Assembly (NCBI GenBank): GCA_003136675.1
Contig: PLFE01000141.1
Span: forward strand, 17,829 to 81,828
Reading direction: 5' to 3'
Source: Bryobacterales bacterium
GTDB taxonomy: Bacteria; Acidobacteriota; Terriglobia; Bryobacterales; Bryobacteraceae
DNA: 64,000 nucleotides
Under the pieces are notes generated by a model. It had not been told where the DNA came from. It searched no databases and saw only the letters and a program-made list of their open reading frames with translations. The translations under genes were made by a program, and so were the position numbers. Shown piece after piece: positions 1 through 9,341 of this stretch. The number at the start of each line of letters is the position of its first letter. Position 1 is the first letter of the stretch.

Positions 1-27
1 GCGTCCAATGAAGTGTAAAATGACACC

Positions 28-228
28 TCAGTAGGATTTCAGGGAACCGGGATAATATTTGTCCTGCACCTTGTGAATCCAGCCCGCATCGTATGCGTGG
101 CTGAGGCTCTCCCGGAACGCTTCGCTACATTCCTCATTCATGGCCTGCGCCAGCCGTTCCTTGGTCAAACCTGGCTTGGTTTGCAACGCCTCGAGCAGCC
201 GTTCCTTGAACTGTTCCATGACACACAT
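28..228 (-). CDS. small hypothetical protein, 66 aa
   Basis: A short acidic/basic helical protein of unknown function. The ATG at 228 is preferred because GGGTGA lies about five bases upstream; a GTG at 243 (71 aa) and an ATG at 219 are the alternatives. The chain starts with an amphipathic helix (MEQFKERLLEALQ), then a segment like a helix-turn-helix (KPGLTKERLAQAMN) and a tyrosine-rich end. It could be a small winged-helix protein, but that is inference. It is divergent from the propeller gene that starts at 291, so the two share a promoter region of about 60 bases. Confidence 0.55.
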   Translation of the reverse strand: MCVMEQFKERLLEALQTKPGLTKERLAQAMNEECSEAFRESLSHAYDAGWIHKVQDKYYPGSLKSY

Positions 229-290
229 TAAATCACCCGCCACGCCGATTTCCTGGAACTTATGACGTCATACGTGTTCATTACAGAAAG

Positions 291-2480
291 GTGACAAGAC
301 CAAGAACTGTTTTCCTCCTCACTTGCATCGCACCGCTCTTCGCGCAAACAAACGTAACCACGTACCACAACGATAACGCACGCACTGGCCAATACCTCAC
401 CGAGGCACTGCTCTCGCCCACCACGGTTCAGCCCGGGCTTTTCGGGAGGCGGTTTGCGTACCTGGTGGACGGCAACATTTACGCGCAGCCGCTCTATCTG
501 TCTCGCGTCAACGTGGCCGGCGAGGGTCTCCACGACGTGGTTTTCTTGGCCACGACTCACGATAGCGTCTACGCCTTCGACGCCGACAGCCCTGGTCCGA
601 ATGCGGCGCCGCTGTGGCAAGTGAACTTCCTGGACGCCGCGAACGGCGTGAGCGCCATTCCCATGGCTGATGTGAACTGCCCGGTGATCGCTCCCGAACT
701 GGGCATTATTGGAACTCCGGTAATCGATCCGGCGGCGGGCACGCTCTATGCCATTGCCGCGACACGCGAACCCGGTCCTGCCTACGTCTACCGCCTGCAT
801 GCGCTCGACGTGACCAGCGGGGCGGAGCGGGCGGGCAGCCCGGTGGTGATCCAAGCCGCCGGCTTCGTCGCGCTCGCCGAGAAACAGCGCGGCGCACTGC
901 TGCTCTCGAACGGGGTCGTCTATTCTGAATGGTCGTCCAGTTGCGACCATGCTCCTTATCACGGATTTGTTCTCGCGCACGACGCGACCACGCTCAACCC
1001 GACTGGCGCCTTCAACTCCAGCCCGAACGGGAATGGGGCATCCTTCTGGAATGCCGGCTCCGGTCCCGCGGCCGACTCCGATGGGAATCTGTTCGTGGTT
1101 GCCGCCAATGGCGACTTCGACGCTGACGCCGGCGGTCCCGATTACGGCGAATCGGCTATCAAGCTCAGCCCCGGCAACCTGAACCTTGCCGATTACTTCA
1201 CGCCGTTCAACCAGAGCTATCTGGATGACCTCGACCTGGATGTCGGATCGAGCGGCGCGGTCCTGCTTCCGGATTCCGCTGGCAATGGCGCGCATCCACA
1301 CGTTCTTTTCACCGCCGGAAAGGAAGGACGCATGTATCTTCTCGATCGGGACAGTCTGGGCCACGCGCAAGTTCTGAGTGACACCTCCGCGTTGGCTTCA
1401 CTGCCCGCTTTCGCCAATGGCGCATTCGGCTCGGCCGCGTGGTTCAACGGCAGCCTTTTCGTGGCCAGCCAGAACGCGGCGCTGCAATCGTTCCCGATAT
1501 CGAACGCCACGCTCACGAACGCCCCCGCGGCGCAGTCTTCAAAGCTCTCGGGCTCTCTCGGGGCGGTGCCCAGCATCTCCGCGAATGGCACGGAGAACGG
1601 GATCGCGTGGATGCTGACCAATGATGCGGCCCTCAGTGCGTTCGATACCGCGTCGCTGAGCGAACTTTACGACAGCAATCTCCAGGCAACCGATGGACCG
1701 GGCACGTACGTTGAGTTTGCCGTGCCCACGGTGGCCGAGAGTAAAGTCTTCGTGGGAGGATTGGGAACGCTGATTGTCTACGGCGAGCTTTCCCAAACCC
1801 CTCCGGTTGTCGCTGCCGTGGCGAATGCGGCCAGCTTCGAACAAGCCGCCGTTGCGCCGGGCTCGCTGGTGGCGGTGTTCGGTTCCGGCTTGTCCCTAAC
1901 AACGGCCATCGCCCAATCGCTGCCCCTTCCTATTTCGCTCGACGATGTATCGGTCGCTTTCAACGGCATTCCCGCGCCGCTGCTCTATGTTTCCCCGGGG
2001 CAAATCAATGTAGAGGTTCCGGCCGCCACTCCCACTGGTCCCGTTTCGGTCAGCGTTCGCGTGGCCAACGCGTTTTCCGCCGCTTTCACGATTCAGGTCA
2101 AACCTTCCGCGCCGGGAATATTCCTGATTGGTTCATTCGCCGCTGTGGTCAATCAGGATGGCTCCGTCAACGGCAACGCGTCTCCCGCCGTGTCTGGATC
2201 GTACGTCTCGGTCTACCTTACCGGCGATAGCGCGCTCGATTCAAATGTAATCGATGGAGACCCCGCTTCGGGCGTGCCGCCGTCTCAGCCACCCACCGTT
2301 TCCGCTACAGTTAACGGCGTACCCGCAGGGGTCAGTTATGCCGGACCCGCGCCCGGGTATATTGGTCTCATTCAGATGAATCTTCAGCTTCCCGCGCTGG
2401 CCCCAGGAAATTACCCGCTGGTGGTCACCATCGACGGTCAAGCGAGCAACTCGGGCCTGGTGTCGGTGAGCGGAAGTTGA
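291..2480 (+). CDS. secreted beta-propeller protein with C-terminal TIGR03437 (Solibacter) domain
   Basis: A 729-residue exported protein. Residues 1-19 form a signal peptide ending near LFAQ. Residues 20-500 carry PQQ-propeller-like repeats (e.g. HDSVYAFDADS, GKEGRMYLLDRDS). From about residue 503 comes the domain with ANAASF and PGSLVAVFGSGLS, which matches the TIGR03437 family known almost only from Solibacter and relatives. The propeller may bind a ligand or only act as a scaffold; no PQQ-dehydrogenase active-site signature is obvious. The start is GTG, chosen for the signal peptide; the Shine-Dalgarno sequence is poor. The stop overlaps the TTG start of the methyltransferase downstream, so the two may be coupled. 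Confidence 0.8.
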   Translation: MTRPRTVFLLTCIAPLFAQTNVTTYHNDNARTGQYLTEALLSPTTVQPGLFGRRFAYLVDGNIYAQPLYLSRVNVAGEGLHDVVFLATTHDSVYAFDADSPGPNAAPLWQVNFLDAANGVSAIPMADVNCPVIAPELGIIGTPVIDPAAGTLYAIAATREPGPAYVYRLHALDVTSGAERAGSPVVIQAAGFVALAEKQRGALLLSNGVVYSEWSSSCDHAPYHGFVLAHDATTLNPTGAFNSSPNGNGASFWNAGSGPAADSDGNLFVVAANGDFDADAGGPDYGESAIKLSPGNLNLADYFTPFNQSYLDDLDLDVGSSGAVLLPDSAGNGAHPHVLFTAGKEGRMYLLDRDSLGHAQVLSDTSALASLPAFANGAFGSAAWFNGSLFVASQNAALQSFPISNATLTNAPAAQSSKLSGSLGAVPSISANGTENGIAWMLTNDAALSAFDTASLSELYDSNLQATDGPGTYVEFAVPTVAESKVFVGGLGTLIVYGELSQTPPVVAAVANAASFEQAAVAPGSLVAVFGSGLSLTTAIAQSLPLPISLDDVSVAFNGIPAPLLYVSPGQINVEVPAATPTGPVSVSVRVANAFSAAFTIQVKPSAPGIFLIGSFAAVVNQDGSVNGNASPAVSGSYVSVYLTGDSALDSNVIDGDPASGVPPSQPPTVSATVNGVPAGVSYAGPAPGYIGLIQMNLQLPALAPGNYPLVVTIDGQASNSGLVSVSGS

Positions 2481-3403
2481 AACCATCCTCCGCGGCGCCT
2501 AAGCATCTTCAGCTGGTGCGGGCGGCGTTGCGGCGGATGAACGCGTTTCTGAGCCGCCGCTATGAGCTCGCCGAAGCCCAACGGCACCCCGCGCCCGGAC
2601 GACAGCCAGTTCCGCGAATCGAGGAAGCGGAGCGGTTCTTGCGCCAGCTTGATGTCGAGCGCGGCGGGTCTCTCGATTACTTTGAAAAGCATCTTCCCCG
2701 CCTCGCACGTACGCTCACCATGGTTCCGGAATCCGGCATCCACGGTGCCGTTCTCGAACTCGGTTGCTACGGGCAGATCACCCCATTCCTGAAGGATTTC
2801 AGCGGCTATTCTTCCGTTCGCGGCGCACACTTCGGCCAGAGAGGCGTCACGGAAGACAAGTTCATGAAGGTGAGCGGGAAGTTCGTCAAGGTGAAGGTCG
2901 ATCTGTTCGACGCGGAGCGCGATCCTTTTCCCTACGGCGACGGCTCGTTTGAATCCGTCCTGGTTTGTGAAGTGATCGAGCACCTGCTGCACGACCCGAT
3001 CCAGATGCTGCTCGAATGCCGCCGAGTCTTAATCGAGGGCGGCCGTCTGCTGGTCACAACTCCCAACGCCGCGAGCCTCACTAGTGTTGCCCGCGTGTTG
3101 CATGGTTATGACAATCCGCAAATTTACTCCCACTACAGTGTTCCCACTCCCGGGGCCAACGAAATTCCACACGTAAGGGAGTATACGGCCGACGAGGTTC
3201 GCCGTGTGCTGGTAGCGGCCGGCTTCGAGATAGAAACGCTGATCACCGAACCTATCGCCGAATGGAGCAAGCATCTCCCCATGTGGAATTTTCTTGAGGA
3301 GCAGGGCTATCGCACTGCGCTACGCGGCGAACAAACATACTGCGTGGCGATTAAGCGCTCAGCCCTGCCCGTCGACCGTTACCCTACTTTTCTATACGCC
3401 TGA
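2477..3403 (+). CDS. class I SAM-dependent methyltransferase
   Basis: A 308-residue cytoplasmic protein with a Methyltransf_11-like fold. Visible elements are a motif I variant (VLELGCYGQITPFL, about residues 92-105), an acidic strand before CEVIEHLLHDP, and the GGRLLVTTPNAASL strand near residue 190. The first 60 residues are basic and helical. The TTG at 2477 overlaps the upstream stop by four bases; an internal ATG at 2537 would remove 20 residues. The substrate cannot be read; a glycan, lipid or small molecule is possible. It converges on the secreted protein gene that ends at 3411. Confidence 0.75.
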   Translation: MKPSSAAPKHLQLVRAALRRMNAFLSRRYELAEAQRHPAPGRQPVPRIEEAERFLRQLDVERGGSLDYFEKHLPRLARTLTMVPESGIHGAVLELGCYGQITPFLKDFSGYSSVRGAHFGQRGVTEDKFMKVSGKFVKVKVDLFDAERDPFPYGDGSFESVLVCEVIEHLLHDPIQMLLECRRVLIEGGRLLVTTPNAASLTSVARVLHGYDNPQIYSHYSVPTPGANEIPHVREYTADEVRRVLVAAGFEIETLITEPIAEWSKHLPMWNFLEEQGYRTALRGEQTYCVAIKRSALPVDRYPTFLYA

Positions 3404-3410
3404 CGATTCG

Positions 3411-3965
3411 TTACGCGCCCGTATACATTACGTGCACGTAAGTTCCCAGGCGCACATTGTAGGCGAGATACCAGCCCACGTGATCCGGATCATCGTAGAT
3501 GACGATCTGATCGGAATCCCACAGCCAGTCGGCGCAGTAACCAAGGTCAGGCCCCGCCACGCTGAAATAGAACCCGCCGAACCAGAAGCGATTCGGTCCG
3601 CCGCCGGCCAAGCGCCAGACATGCCCGCGTCCGATGCCGCCGGTAAACCGTCCGTGTTCCCAGGGATGGTCGAGATGGTAAGCGGCATCGTTCTTGCCCG
3701 TATCATGCCCGATCCACTTGCCATTCGCGTGAACGTGTGGCGCTTCGGGATGTCCCGCCTGGTCGGAGAAATGGCGCTGCTCGCCCTGTGCGGGCGGATG
3801 CGCGGAGGCTTTCGCCGGAGGAGGTCCGTGCGACGGAATGTGGCTGCCCGCGGGCGCGCCGTGCGATCCACCGCCTTCATGTCCGCCGCCGTGCTCCTGC
3901 GCTGGCAGGGTCGCGCCGAACAAAGCAACTGAAGAGATAAGCAAAACGTTGGTAATACGCTTCAT
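3411..3965 (-). CDS. secreted His/Gly-rich protein of unknown function
   Basis: A 184-residue exported protein. Residues 1-22 are a signal peptide ([23 protein letters not shown]). Residues 23-75 are low-complexity and rich in His, Gly, Pro and Ala, starting [13 protein letters not shown]; this could bind metal ions, which is inference. The C-terminal 90 residues are aromatic and look folded ([22 protein letters not shown]). Similar secreted proteins are common in Acidobacteria, but no function is known to me. It lies just downstream of the large membrane protein on the same strand, with about 30 bases between them. Confidence 0.7.
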   Translation of the reverse strand: MKRITNVLLISSVALFGATLPAQEHGGGHEGGGSHGAPAGSHIPSHGPPPAKASAHPPAQGEQRHFSDQAGHPEAPHVHANGKWIGHDTGKNDAAYHLDHPWEHGRFTGGIGRGHVWRLAGGGPNRFWFGGFYFSVAGPDLGYCADWLWDSDQIVIYDDPDHVGWYLAYNVRLGTYVHVMYTGA

Positions 3966-3995
3966 AACTGAGGTGACGAGAGGTCCTTTCAGAGG

Positions 3996-5987
3996 TTACT
4001 TCCTCTTCGGTATTTTTATCACAACCGACCAGACAATCCAGAGGAGCCCAATGGCAAGCGCCGCTGGACTCAAGATGCGCGCTACGCGCATCTCCGCCCC
4101 ACCGTCCCAGACGAGTTCCACGGTACACGGTCCGCTGCAGCGCGGCTCAACCACCATCTGGCCCAGCGGGTCGGCCCAGGTCTTGCGCGGCTGGCCGTTT
4201 ACACGCGCGTTCCAGCCCTGGTCCCAGGAGACCTGCACGTAGAGCAACAGATCCGGGCGCAGGTCCGCCGAGATGATTGCCGCGCTGGAGTTGCGCCACC
4301 GGAACGCGGCAACGGGCAGAGACGGATCGTCCAACGCGGTGAGGAAAGGTTCCAGCGGTTTCACGTCGTGGGCGAGCGGCGCTTCGCGTACAAGGTCGCC
4401 CGGGCGCAATACATGGGCCAGCGAGGGGCGCGCCCGGGGCGCAGCGTAGATCACTTCGGGACCATCGCGCCAAAGTTCGTGCAGAGAGTGCAGCTTTTCC
4501 GGGTGCGCGTAAGGGTGATAGACCTCGCCTGTTCCTGGATCGCCCCCGACGATGGCGTCACAGCCCAGCGCCTTCAGCCAGGCGAGCGTCGTTTCGAGTT
4601 GATCGCCGGCGTTGATCTGGAAATTAACGCCCCAGAGTAGTTGATTGCGGATGCCGTTGTCGAAACCGCCGGAAAGAATGGGAGTGTCGCTGAAGGCGTT
4701 CATCCAGAAGCCCACCGAACCCGGAGCATAGACGCGCTGGCCGGGCATCTGTTCGCCCAGCCAATGCGAGATACGGTATTCGGCCGTGGTGGTGATGTCG
4801 ATCGACTTTTCGAGATTTCGCGCGAGCCGGTGCTGGTGAACGGCCACCGGCAGGCAGGCCAACGCGACGGCTACCCAGCCGTACTTGCGAAAGGCCGGCC
4901 ACGAAGGCAAACGCAGGCGCGCGGTCAGCGGTTCGGAGGCCATGATGACGCTAAGCCAGAAAGCCATGTCCATCTCCAGGTGGTAGCGCTCCGGCTGCGG
5001 AATCATCTTGATATTGAGCCAATAGGCACCCAGCGTGACCACGGCCATGCCCCAAAGGAACATGAGCGAGAAGCGCATTCGCGGCTCGACGCGCCACTGG
5101 CGGAGAATCCATGCCAGCAGAAGGAGTCCGGCGGCCATCACCGCCCAGAGCAAGCCTTCGGGAGCCGTGAAGTGCCAGTCCACCAGCTTGGGGGCGTTGA
5201 TCCGAATCGTCTGGATGGTGGAGGGCGTGGCCCACGGCATGGCCAGCGCGTAGGCATAGCATCCGATGGCGGCGGCTGCAAGCCAGCGCGCCCAGCGCGT
5301 TCTGTCCCAGCCGGCCAACAGGTAGCAGCCGACGGCCACGGCCAATGCGAAGGCACCAATCCAGTTGCTGAGCACCACGCACGCCAGCGCCAGCGCCGCG
5401 GCTAGATAAAGATGGGGACGGCGTTTCTCAAGCGCCAGGTGCAACGCTCCGACAGCCAAGGCAAAGAAGAGGAGTGAAGTGAGGTGCGGCCCTTCCCCGT
5501 AGGGAACCAGGTCGATTAGGCGGCGCGGGCCGAACCAGCCGCCCGAATCGGCGCGGATGTCGCGCACCAGCCAGCAAGAGGGTGACAGGACGGAATAGAG
5601 CAGGCTTCCCGTGAATGCCGCGGCGCGGCCCGCCCCCAGACGTCGCGCGGCCCAGTAGAGCGAGACAGGCCCCAGAGCATACACGGTGGCCACAACGGCG
5701 TGATAGGCGAGCCCGGGGGAGATATGCGCGGCCGCGGACACCGCGGCGTCGATGAAGTGCAGCAGGGGCGGGTAGCTATCGGGATACGGGATTCCGCCAT
5801 ACCAGAGGGGAAACCAGTTGAGCTCGCGGAAGTGACCGGTAATATATCGCGCCAGCCCGATGTAAGCGCCTTCGATGGAACCCATGTGCGCGGTGAACGG
5901 CGTGCGGAATAGCCAGATGGTGACCCAGGCGTTGATAGCGAAAAGCGTTACGGCGGCAAGGGCGCTCTTCCATTTGTCGCTGGGCAT
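3996..5987 (-). CDS. large polytopic membrane protein (PTPS-related/glycosyltransferase-like)
   Basis: A 663-residue protein with about ten hydrophobic segments in the first 450 residues and a soluble C-terminal domain ending in one more hydrophobic helix and a basic tail. The N-terminal pattern (a short TM, then GSIEGAYIGLARYI and WFPLWYGGIPYPDSYPPLLH) resembles membrane proteins with the 6-pyruvoyl-tetrahydropterin-synthase-related domain and GT-C type glycosyltransferases. The start is placed at the ATG at 5987; upstream in-frame codons run into fabD. TATAAT lies 5-11 bases before this ATG on the coding strand, so the message may be nearly leaderless. The sugar-transfer role is inferred from topology only. 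Confidence 0.7.
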   Translation of the reverse strand: MPSDKWKSALAAVTLFAINAWVTIWLFRTPFTAHMGSIEGAYIGLARYITGHFRELNWFPLWYGGIPYPDSYPPLLHFIDAAVSAAAHISPGLAYHAVVATVYALGPVSLYWAARRLGAGRAAAFTGSLLYSVLSPSCWLVRDIRADSGGWFGPRRLIDLVPYGEGPHLTSLLFFALAVGALHLALEKRRPHLYLAAALALACVVLSNWIGAFALAVAVGCYLLAGWDRTRWARWLAAAAIGCYAYALAMPWATPSTIQTIRINAPKLVDWHFTAPEGLLWAVMAAGLLLLAWILRQWRVEPRMRFSLMFLWGMAVVTLGAYWLNIKMIPQPERYHLEMDMAFWLSVIMASEPLTARLRLPSWPAFRKYGWVAVALACLPVAVHQHRLARNLEKSIDITTTAEYRISHWLGEQMPGQRVYAPGSVGFWMNAFSDTPILSGGFDNGIRNQLLWGVNFQINAGDQLETTLAWLKALGCDAIVGGDPGTGEVYHPYAHPEKLHSLHELWRDGPEVIYAAPRARPSLAHVLRPGDLVREAPLAHDVKPLEPFLTALDDPSLPVAAFRWRNSSAAIISADLRPDLLLYVQVSWDQGWNARVNGQPRKTWADPLGQMVVEPRCSGPCTVELVWDGGAEMRVARILSPAALAIGLLWIVWSVVIKIPKRK

Positions 5988-6052
5988 TGGTTGATTATAG
6001 AGGGGTTGATTATCGTGGGGTCGGTTGTAACCGCCCGTTAAAATAAACCCCG

Positions 6053-6994
6053 ATGAAGATCGCATTCGTTTTTCCCGGACAAGGTTCCCAATCCGCCGGA
6101 ATGGGCCGCTCCCTTGCCGCGACGTGGCCCGTCGCGCGGCGTGTTTTCGAGCAAGCCGACGAAACGCTGGGGTTCCCTCTGTCCAGACTTTGCTTCGAGG
6201 GTCCCGACGAGCAGTTGAAGCTCACTGAAAATACGCAGCCGGCTCTGCTGGCGGTTTCCGTTGCCGCTTTCGCGGTCTTGCGCGATTTGGGGGTGGAAGC
6301 CTCCATCGTGGCCGGGCATAGTCTGGGGGAATACTCGGCGCTGGTGGCCGCCGGGGCCATCGATTTCGAGGACGCGCTGCGCCTGGTGCGCAAGCGCGGC
6401 CAGTATATGCAGGAGGCCGTTCCGCCCGGCGCGGGCGCGATGGCCGCTCTTCTCCGCATGCCGGAAAACCTCCTGGCGGAGGTCCTCAATGAAGCCCAAC
6501 GAGGGTCGGAGGTGGTGGCCGCCGCCAACCTGAATTCGCCGGATCAGATTGTGATCGCCGGTGATCGGGACGCGGTGGAGCGGGCGATCGAACTGGCCAG
6601 GGCTGCGGGAGCGCGCCGCGCCGTTCTGCTACCGGTGAGCGCTCCTTTTCACTGCGCGCTGATGCGCCCCGCGCAGCAGAAGATGCGCCCGGAACTGGAT
6701 TCCACAACTTTCCACCCACTCCTGTGCCCGCTGGTCAACAACTGGCAGGCGCGCGAGATTCGGACCGCGGATGAGGCGCGCGAGGGGCTCTACCAGCAAA
6801 TCCCGAACCCCGTTCTGTGGACCGCCACCGTACGCCACATGGCTGCCGCCGGCGTCACGATTGCCGTAGAAGTAGGCACCGGAGCGGTACTCAGCGGACT
6901 CATCCGGCAGACCGAGCCGGCCATCAAAACCACCAGTTTTGGGGGCGCCGACGCCGCAGCCGATTGGGAAAGGCTCAGAGCCTTCATTTCCTGA
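6053..6994 (+). CDS. fabD: malonyl-CoA:ACP transacylase
   Basis: A 313-residue FabD, which moves malonyl from CoA to acyl carrier protein for fatty acid synthesis in the cytosol. The sequence shows the N-terminal FPGQGSQSAGMG motif, the nucleophile elbow GHSLGEYSAL (Ser about residue 91), the catalytic His in PVSAPFHCALM (about residue 200) and the C-terminal EVGTGAVLSGLI. The length is standard. The gene stands alone, without the usual fabH/fabG/acpP neighbours. It is divergent from the membrane protein, with 65 bases between the start codons. No clear Shine-Dalgarno sequence is seen. Confidence 0.95.
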   Translation: MKIAFVFPGQGSQSAGMGRSLAATWPVARRVFEQADETLGFPLSRLCFEGPDEQLKLTENTQPALLAVSVAAFAVLRDLGVEASIVAGHSLGEYSALVAAGAIDFEDALRLVRKRGQYMQEAVPPGAGAMAALLRMPENLLAEVLNEAQRGSEVVAAANLNSPDQIVIAGDRDAVERAIELARAAGARRAVLLPVSAPFHCALMRPAQQKMRPELDSTTFHPLLCPLVNNWQAREIRTADEAREGLYQQIPNPVLWTATVRHMAAAGVTIAVEVGTGAVLSGLIRQTEPAIKTTSFGGADAAADWERLRAFIS

Positions 6995-7026
6995 CGCCGC
7001 CCTAAAGTCGTGCGCGCCATCCGCCG

Positions 7027-9327
7027 ATGAAACATCTGAACGAGCCGGTGAACGCAACGGAAGCGCCATGCGGCTCTGGAGGTTTCGTGGGATTAGCGCT
7101 AGCCGCCCAAAAAGTCATCACCGCTCTCCGGCCTCAAGCCGATCACAGACGCCGCCTGGAAAGGCTGCTGGTCGTGGACGACGAACACATGGCCTGCAAT
7201 CTGATCTCGTTGCGTCTGCGGCAGAACGGATTTCAAGTAGAAACCGCGCATAGCGGCGCAGAGGCATTGGATACTCTCCATACCAAGAGTTTTGACCTGG
7301 TCCTTCTTGACCGGCTCATGCCGGGCTGGAGTGGGGATCGTGTGTTAAAGGAGTTGCGGCAGGCGCATTCCTCATCGGATCTGCCCGTCATCATGGTGAG
7401 CGCGGTGGACGACAGCGAACAGATCGCCGAGGCCCTCGAGATGGGCGCCAACGACTACATCACGAAACCCATCGATTTCACCGTGGCGCTCGCCCGTATC
7501 CGAACACAACTCATTCGAAATACGTCCGAAAATGCGGGGCGCAATGCCGCTCAACACCGCTTTGCAAACGAGGGCGAAGCCACTCCGCGCCCCGACGGCG
7601 ATGGCCTTTGGGATTGGAACCTCGATTCGGGCCGGATCTACTATTGCCCCCGCTGGGCCTCCATGCTTGGTCTTGCTCCCGAAGAAATCTCGAACGAGCC
7701 CGGCGCGTGGCTCTCCCGCGTGCATCCCCAGGACATTGGTCCACTTCGCAACGCTCTCCAGGCGCATCGCGACGGCAAGACCGAAACTTTTGAAATGGAG
7801 TACCGCATCCGTTGCAAGGACGGAGCTTTTCGATGGATGGCCAGCAAAGGCGTCGCGTTTCGCGATGCGGCCGGAAAAGCGATTCGCATGGCCGGGTCGC
7901 AAACCGACATTCACGAAATGAAAACGGTTGACGGATTAACCGGTCTTCCAAATCGAACATTATTTATAGAGCACCTCACCGAGGCACTCGAAGACAAGTG
8001 CCTCGACCCGGGCCACGGTCTCGCGATTCTCGTGATCAACGTGGACCGGTTCAAATTGGTGAACGATAGCCTTGGCCGCTCGGCCGGAGACCGCTTGCTG
8101 ATCGAGTTCGCCAGCCGGATTCGGGCGGTGGTGCTGAAGTGGCGCTCCGCGGCGGAGGGTAGGGAAGGCTCCCTCGTCAGTCGCCTGGGGGGAGACAAGT
8201 TCGCCGCGATGGTGGACGGGATCTCGAGCCCCTTACAGGCCGTAAGCGTCGCCGACCAGATGCTCCACGCACTCCGGCCGATGTTCGCGCTTGTTCCGGA
8301 AAGCGGGCACCCGGGAAACCTCCCCGGCGGCGACCTGCAAGAACGCGGGTTCCAGTGCACCGCAAGCATCGGTGTGGCTCTGTCGGGGTCCAGGTATCAG
8401 ACGGCGGAAGACATTGTGGAGGACGCCAACGCCGCTATGTGCTCGGCCAAGTCGCGCGAGAAGGACTGTTGGGCCTTATTCAGCGATTCGATGCACGATC
8501 TGCCGCGAGGCCGCGATGGGAGCACGGACGTGCGCAGCGATCTGCGAAGGAATGAAAATGAGCTCCGCGATGCCTTGCGGCAGGGCCAACTGAGGGTTTT
8601 CTACCAGCCACGGGTCGATCTGAATACCGAGAAAATCCTCGGATTTGAAGCTCTCGTCAGGTGGAGCCATCCTCGGCGCGGGTTGATCGTTCCCGCGGAT
8701 TTCATCCCGCTCGCTGAACAAACCGGACTGATCCGCGAAATCGGCTCGTGGGTGATGGAAGAGGCGTGCGCGCAGGTATCGCAGTGGCAGACGAAGTTCC
8801 CGATGGACCCGCCGCTCGATATGGCCGTTAACGTTTCGCCCGTGCAACTCCGCGAGCCAGACTTCGTTGGATTGGTTATGGGTATCCTTCAACGCACCGG
8901 CTTAGCCGCACCCGGTCTTCAACTTGAACTCACCGAGAGCGTGCCCGTCGAAGATCTGGACGGGGCCCGCCAGAAGCTTCTCGAACTAAAAGATTTCGGC
9001 GTGGGCTTGAAAATGGATGATTTTGCGACTGGCTATTCGAGCTTGAAGTACCTCAGCAAGCTCCCCTTCGACACACTCAAGATTGACCGGTCGTTCATCG
9101 GCGATCTCGACGACGATCGAGGGGTGACGAAGGAAATCGTGCGGACCATCCTGCAGCTCGCCGCTAATCTCAAGGTGGGCGTTATCGCCGAAGGCATCGA
9201 ACAGCCCGAGCACCTGAAGTGTTTACGCGAACTGGGATGCGAGTTCGGGCAGGGCTTCTATTTCTCGGAGCCGGTGGATGCCGCCGGCATTGAAAGGCTC
9301 CTGATGCAAGCCCGAACTGACGCGTAG
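7027..9327 (+). CDS. response regulator with PAS, GGDEF (degenerate) and EAL domains
   Basis: A 766-residue cytoplasmic signalling protein. The domains in order are receiver (about 45-165, phospho-acceptor in LVLLDRLMPG), PAS/PAC (about 190-295, ending FRWMASKG), GGDEF (about 300-480) and EAL (about 520-755). The GGDEF signature reads RLGGDKF, with Lys in place of Glu, so diguanylate cyclase activity is probably lost. The EAL domain looks complete: FEALVRW, NVSPVQL, ELTES, MDDFATGYSS, LKID, AEGIE and GQGFYFSEP. The likely net role is a c-di-GMP phosphodiesterase controlled by phosphorylation and by the PAS input. The start is uncertain because no strong ribosome site is seen. Confidence 0.9.
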   Translation: MKHLNEPVNATEAPCGSGGFVGLALAAQKVITALRPQADHRRRLERLLVVDDEHMACNLISLRLRQNGFQVETAHSGAEALDTLHTKSFDLVLLDRLMPGWSGDRVLKELRQAHSSSDLPVIMVSAVDDSEQIAEALEMGANDYITKPIDFTVALARIRTQLIRNTSENAGRNAAQHRFANEGEATPRPDGDGLWDWNLDSGRIYYCPRWASMLGLAPEEISNEPGAWLSRVHPQDIGPLRNALQAHRDGKTETFEMEYRIRCKDGAFRWMASKGVAFRDAAGKAIRMAGSQTDIHEMKTVDGLTGLPNRTLFIEHLTEALEDKCLDPGHGLAILVINVDRFKLVNDSLGRSAGDRLLIEFASRIRAVVLKWRSAAEGREGSLVSRLGGDKFAAMVDGISSPLQAVSVADQMLHALRPMFALVPESGHPGNLPGGDLQERGFQCTASIGVALSGSRYQTAEDIVEDANAAMCSAKSREKDCWALFSDSMHDLPRGRDGSTDVRSDLRRNENELRDALRQGQLRVFYQPRVDLNTEKILGFEALVRWSHPRRGLIVPADFIPLAEQTGLIREIGSWVMEEACAQVSQWQTKFPMDPPLDMAVNVSPVQLREPDFVGLVMGILQRTGLAAPGLQLELTESVPVEDLDGARQKLLELKDFGVGLKMDDFATGYSSLKYLSKLPFDTLKIDRSFIGDLDDDRGVTKEIVRTILQLAANLKVGVIAEGIEQPEHLKCLRELGCEFGQGFYFSEPVDAAGIERLLMQARTDA

Positions 9328-9341
9328 CCAGGGCGCCCGCG

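Noticed and set aside
228-1370. 380-codon minus-strand frame
   Set aside because: Antisense to the TIGR03437 propeller gene, which has a signal peptide and recognisable domains; the minus product is Arg/Gly-rich shadow sequence.
4641-5405. 254-codon plus-strand frame
   Set aside because: Antisense to the large membrane protein; low-complexity His/Arg-rich shadow.
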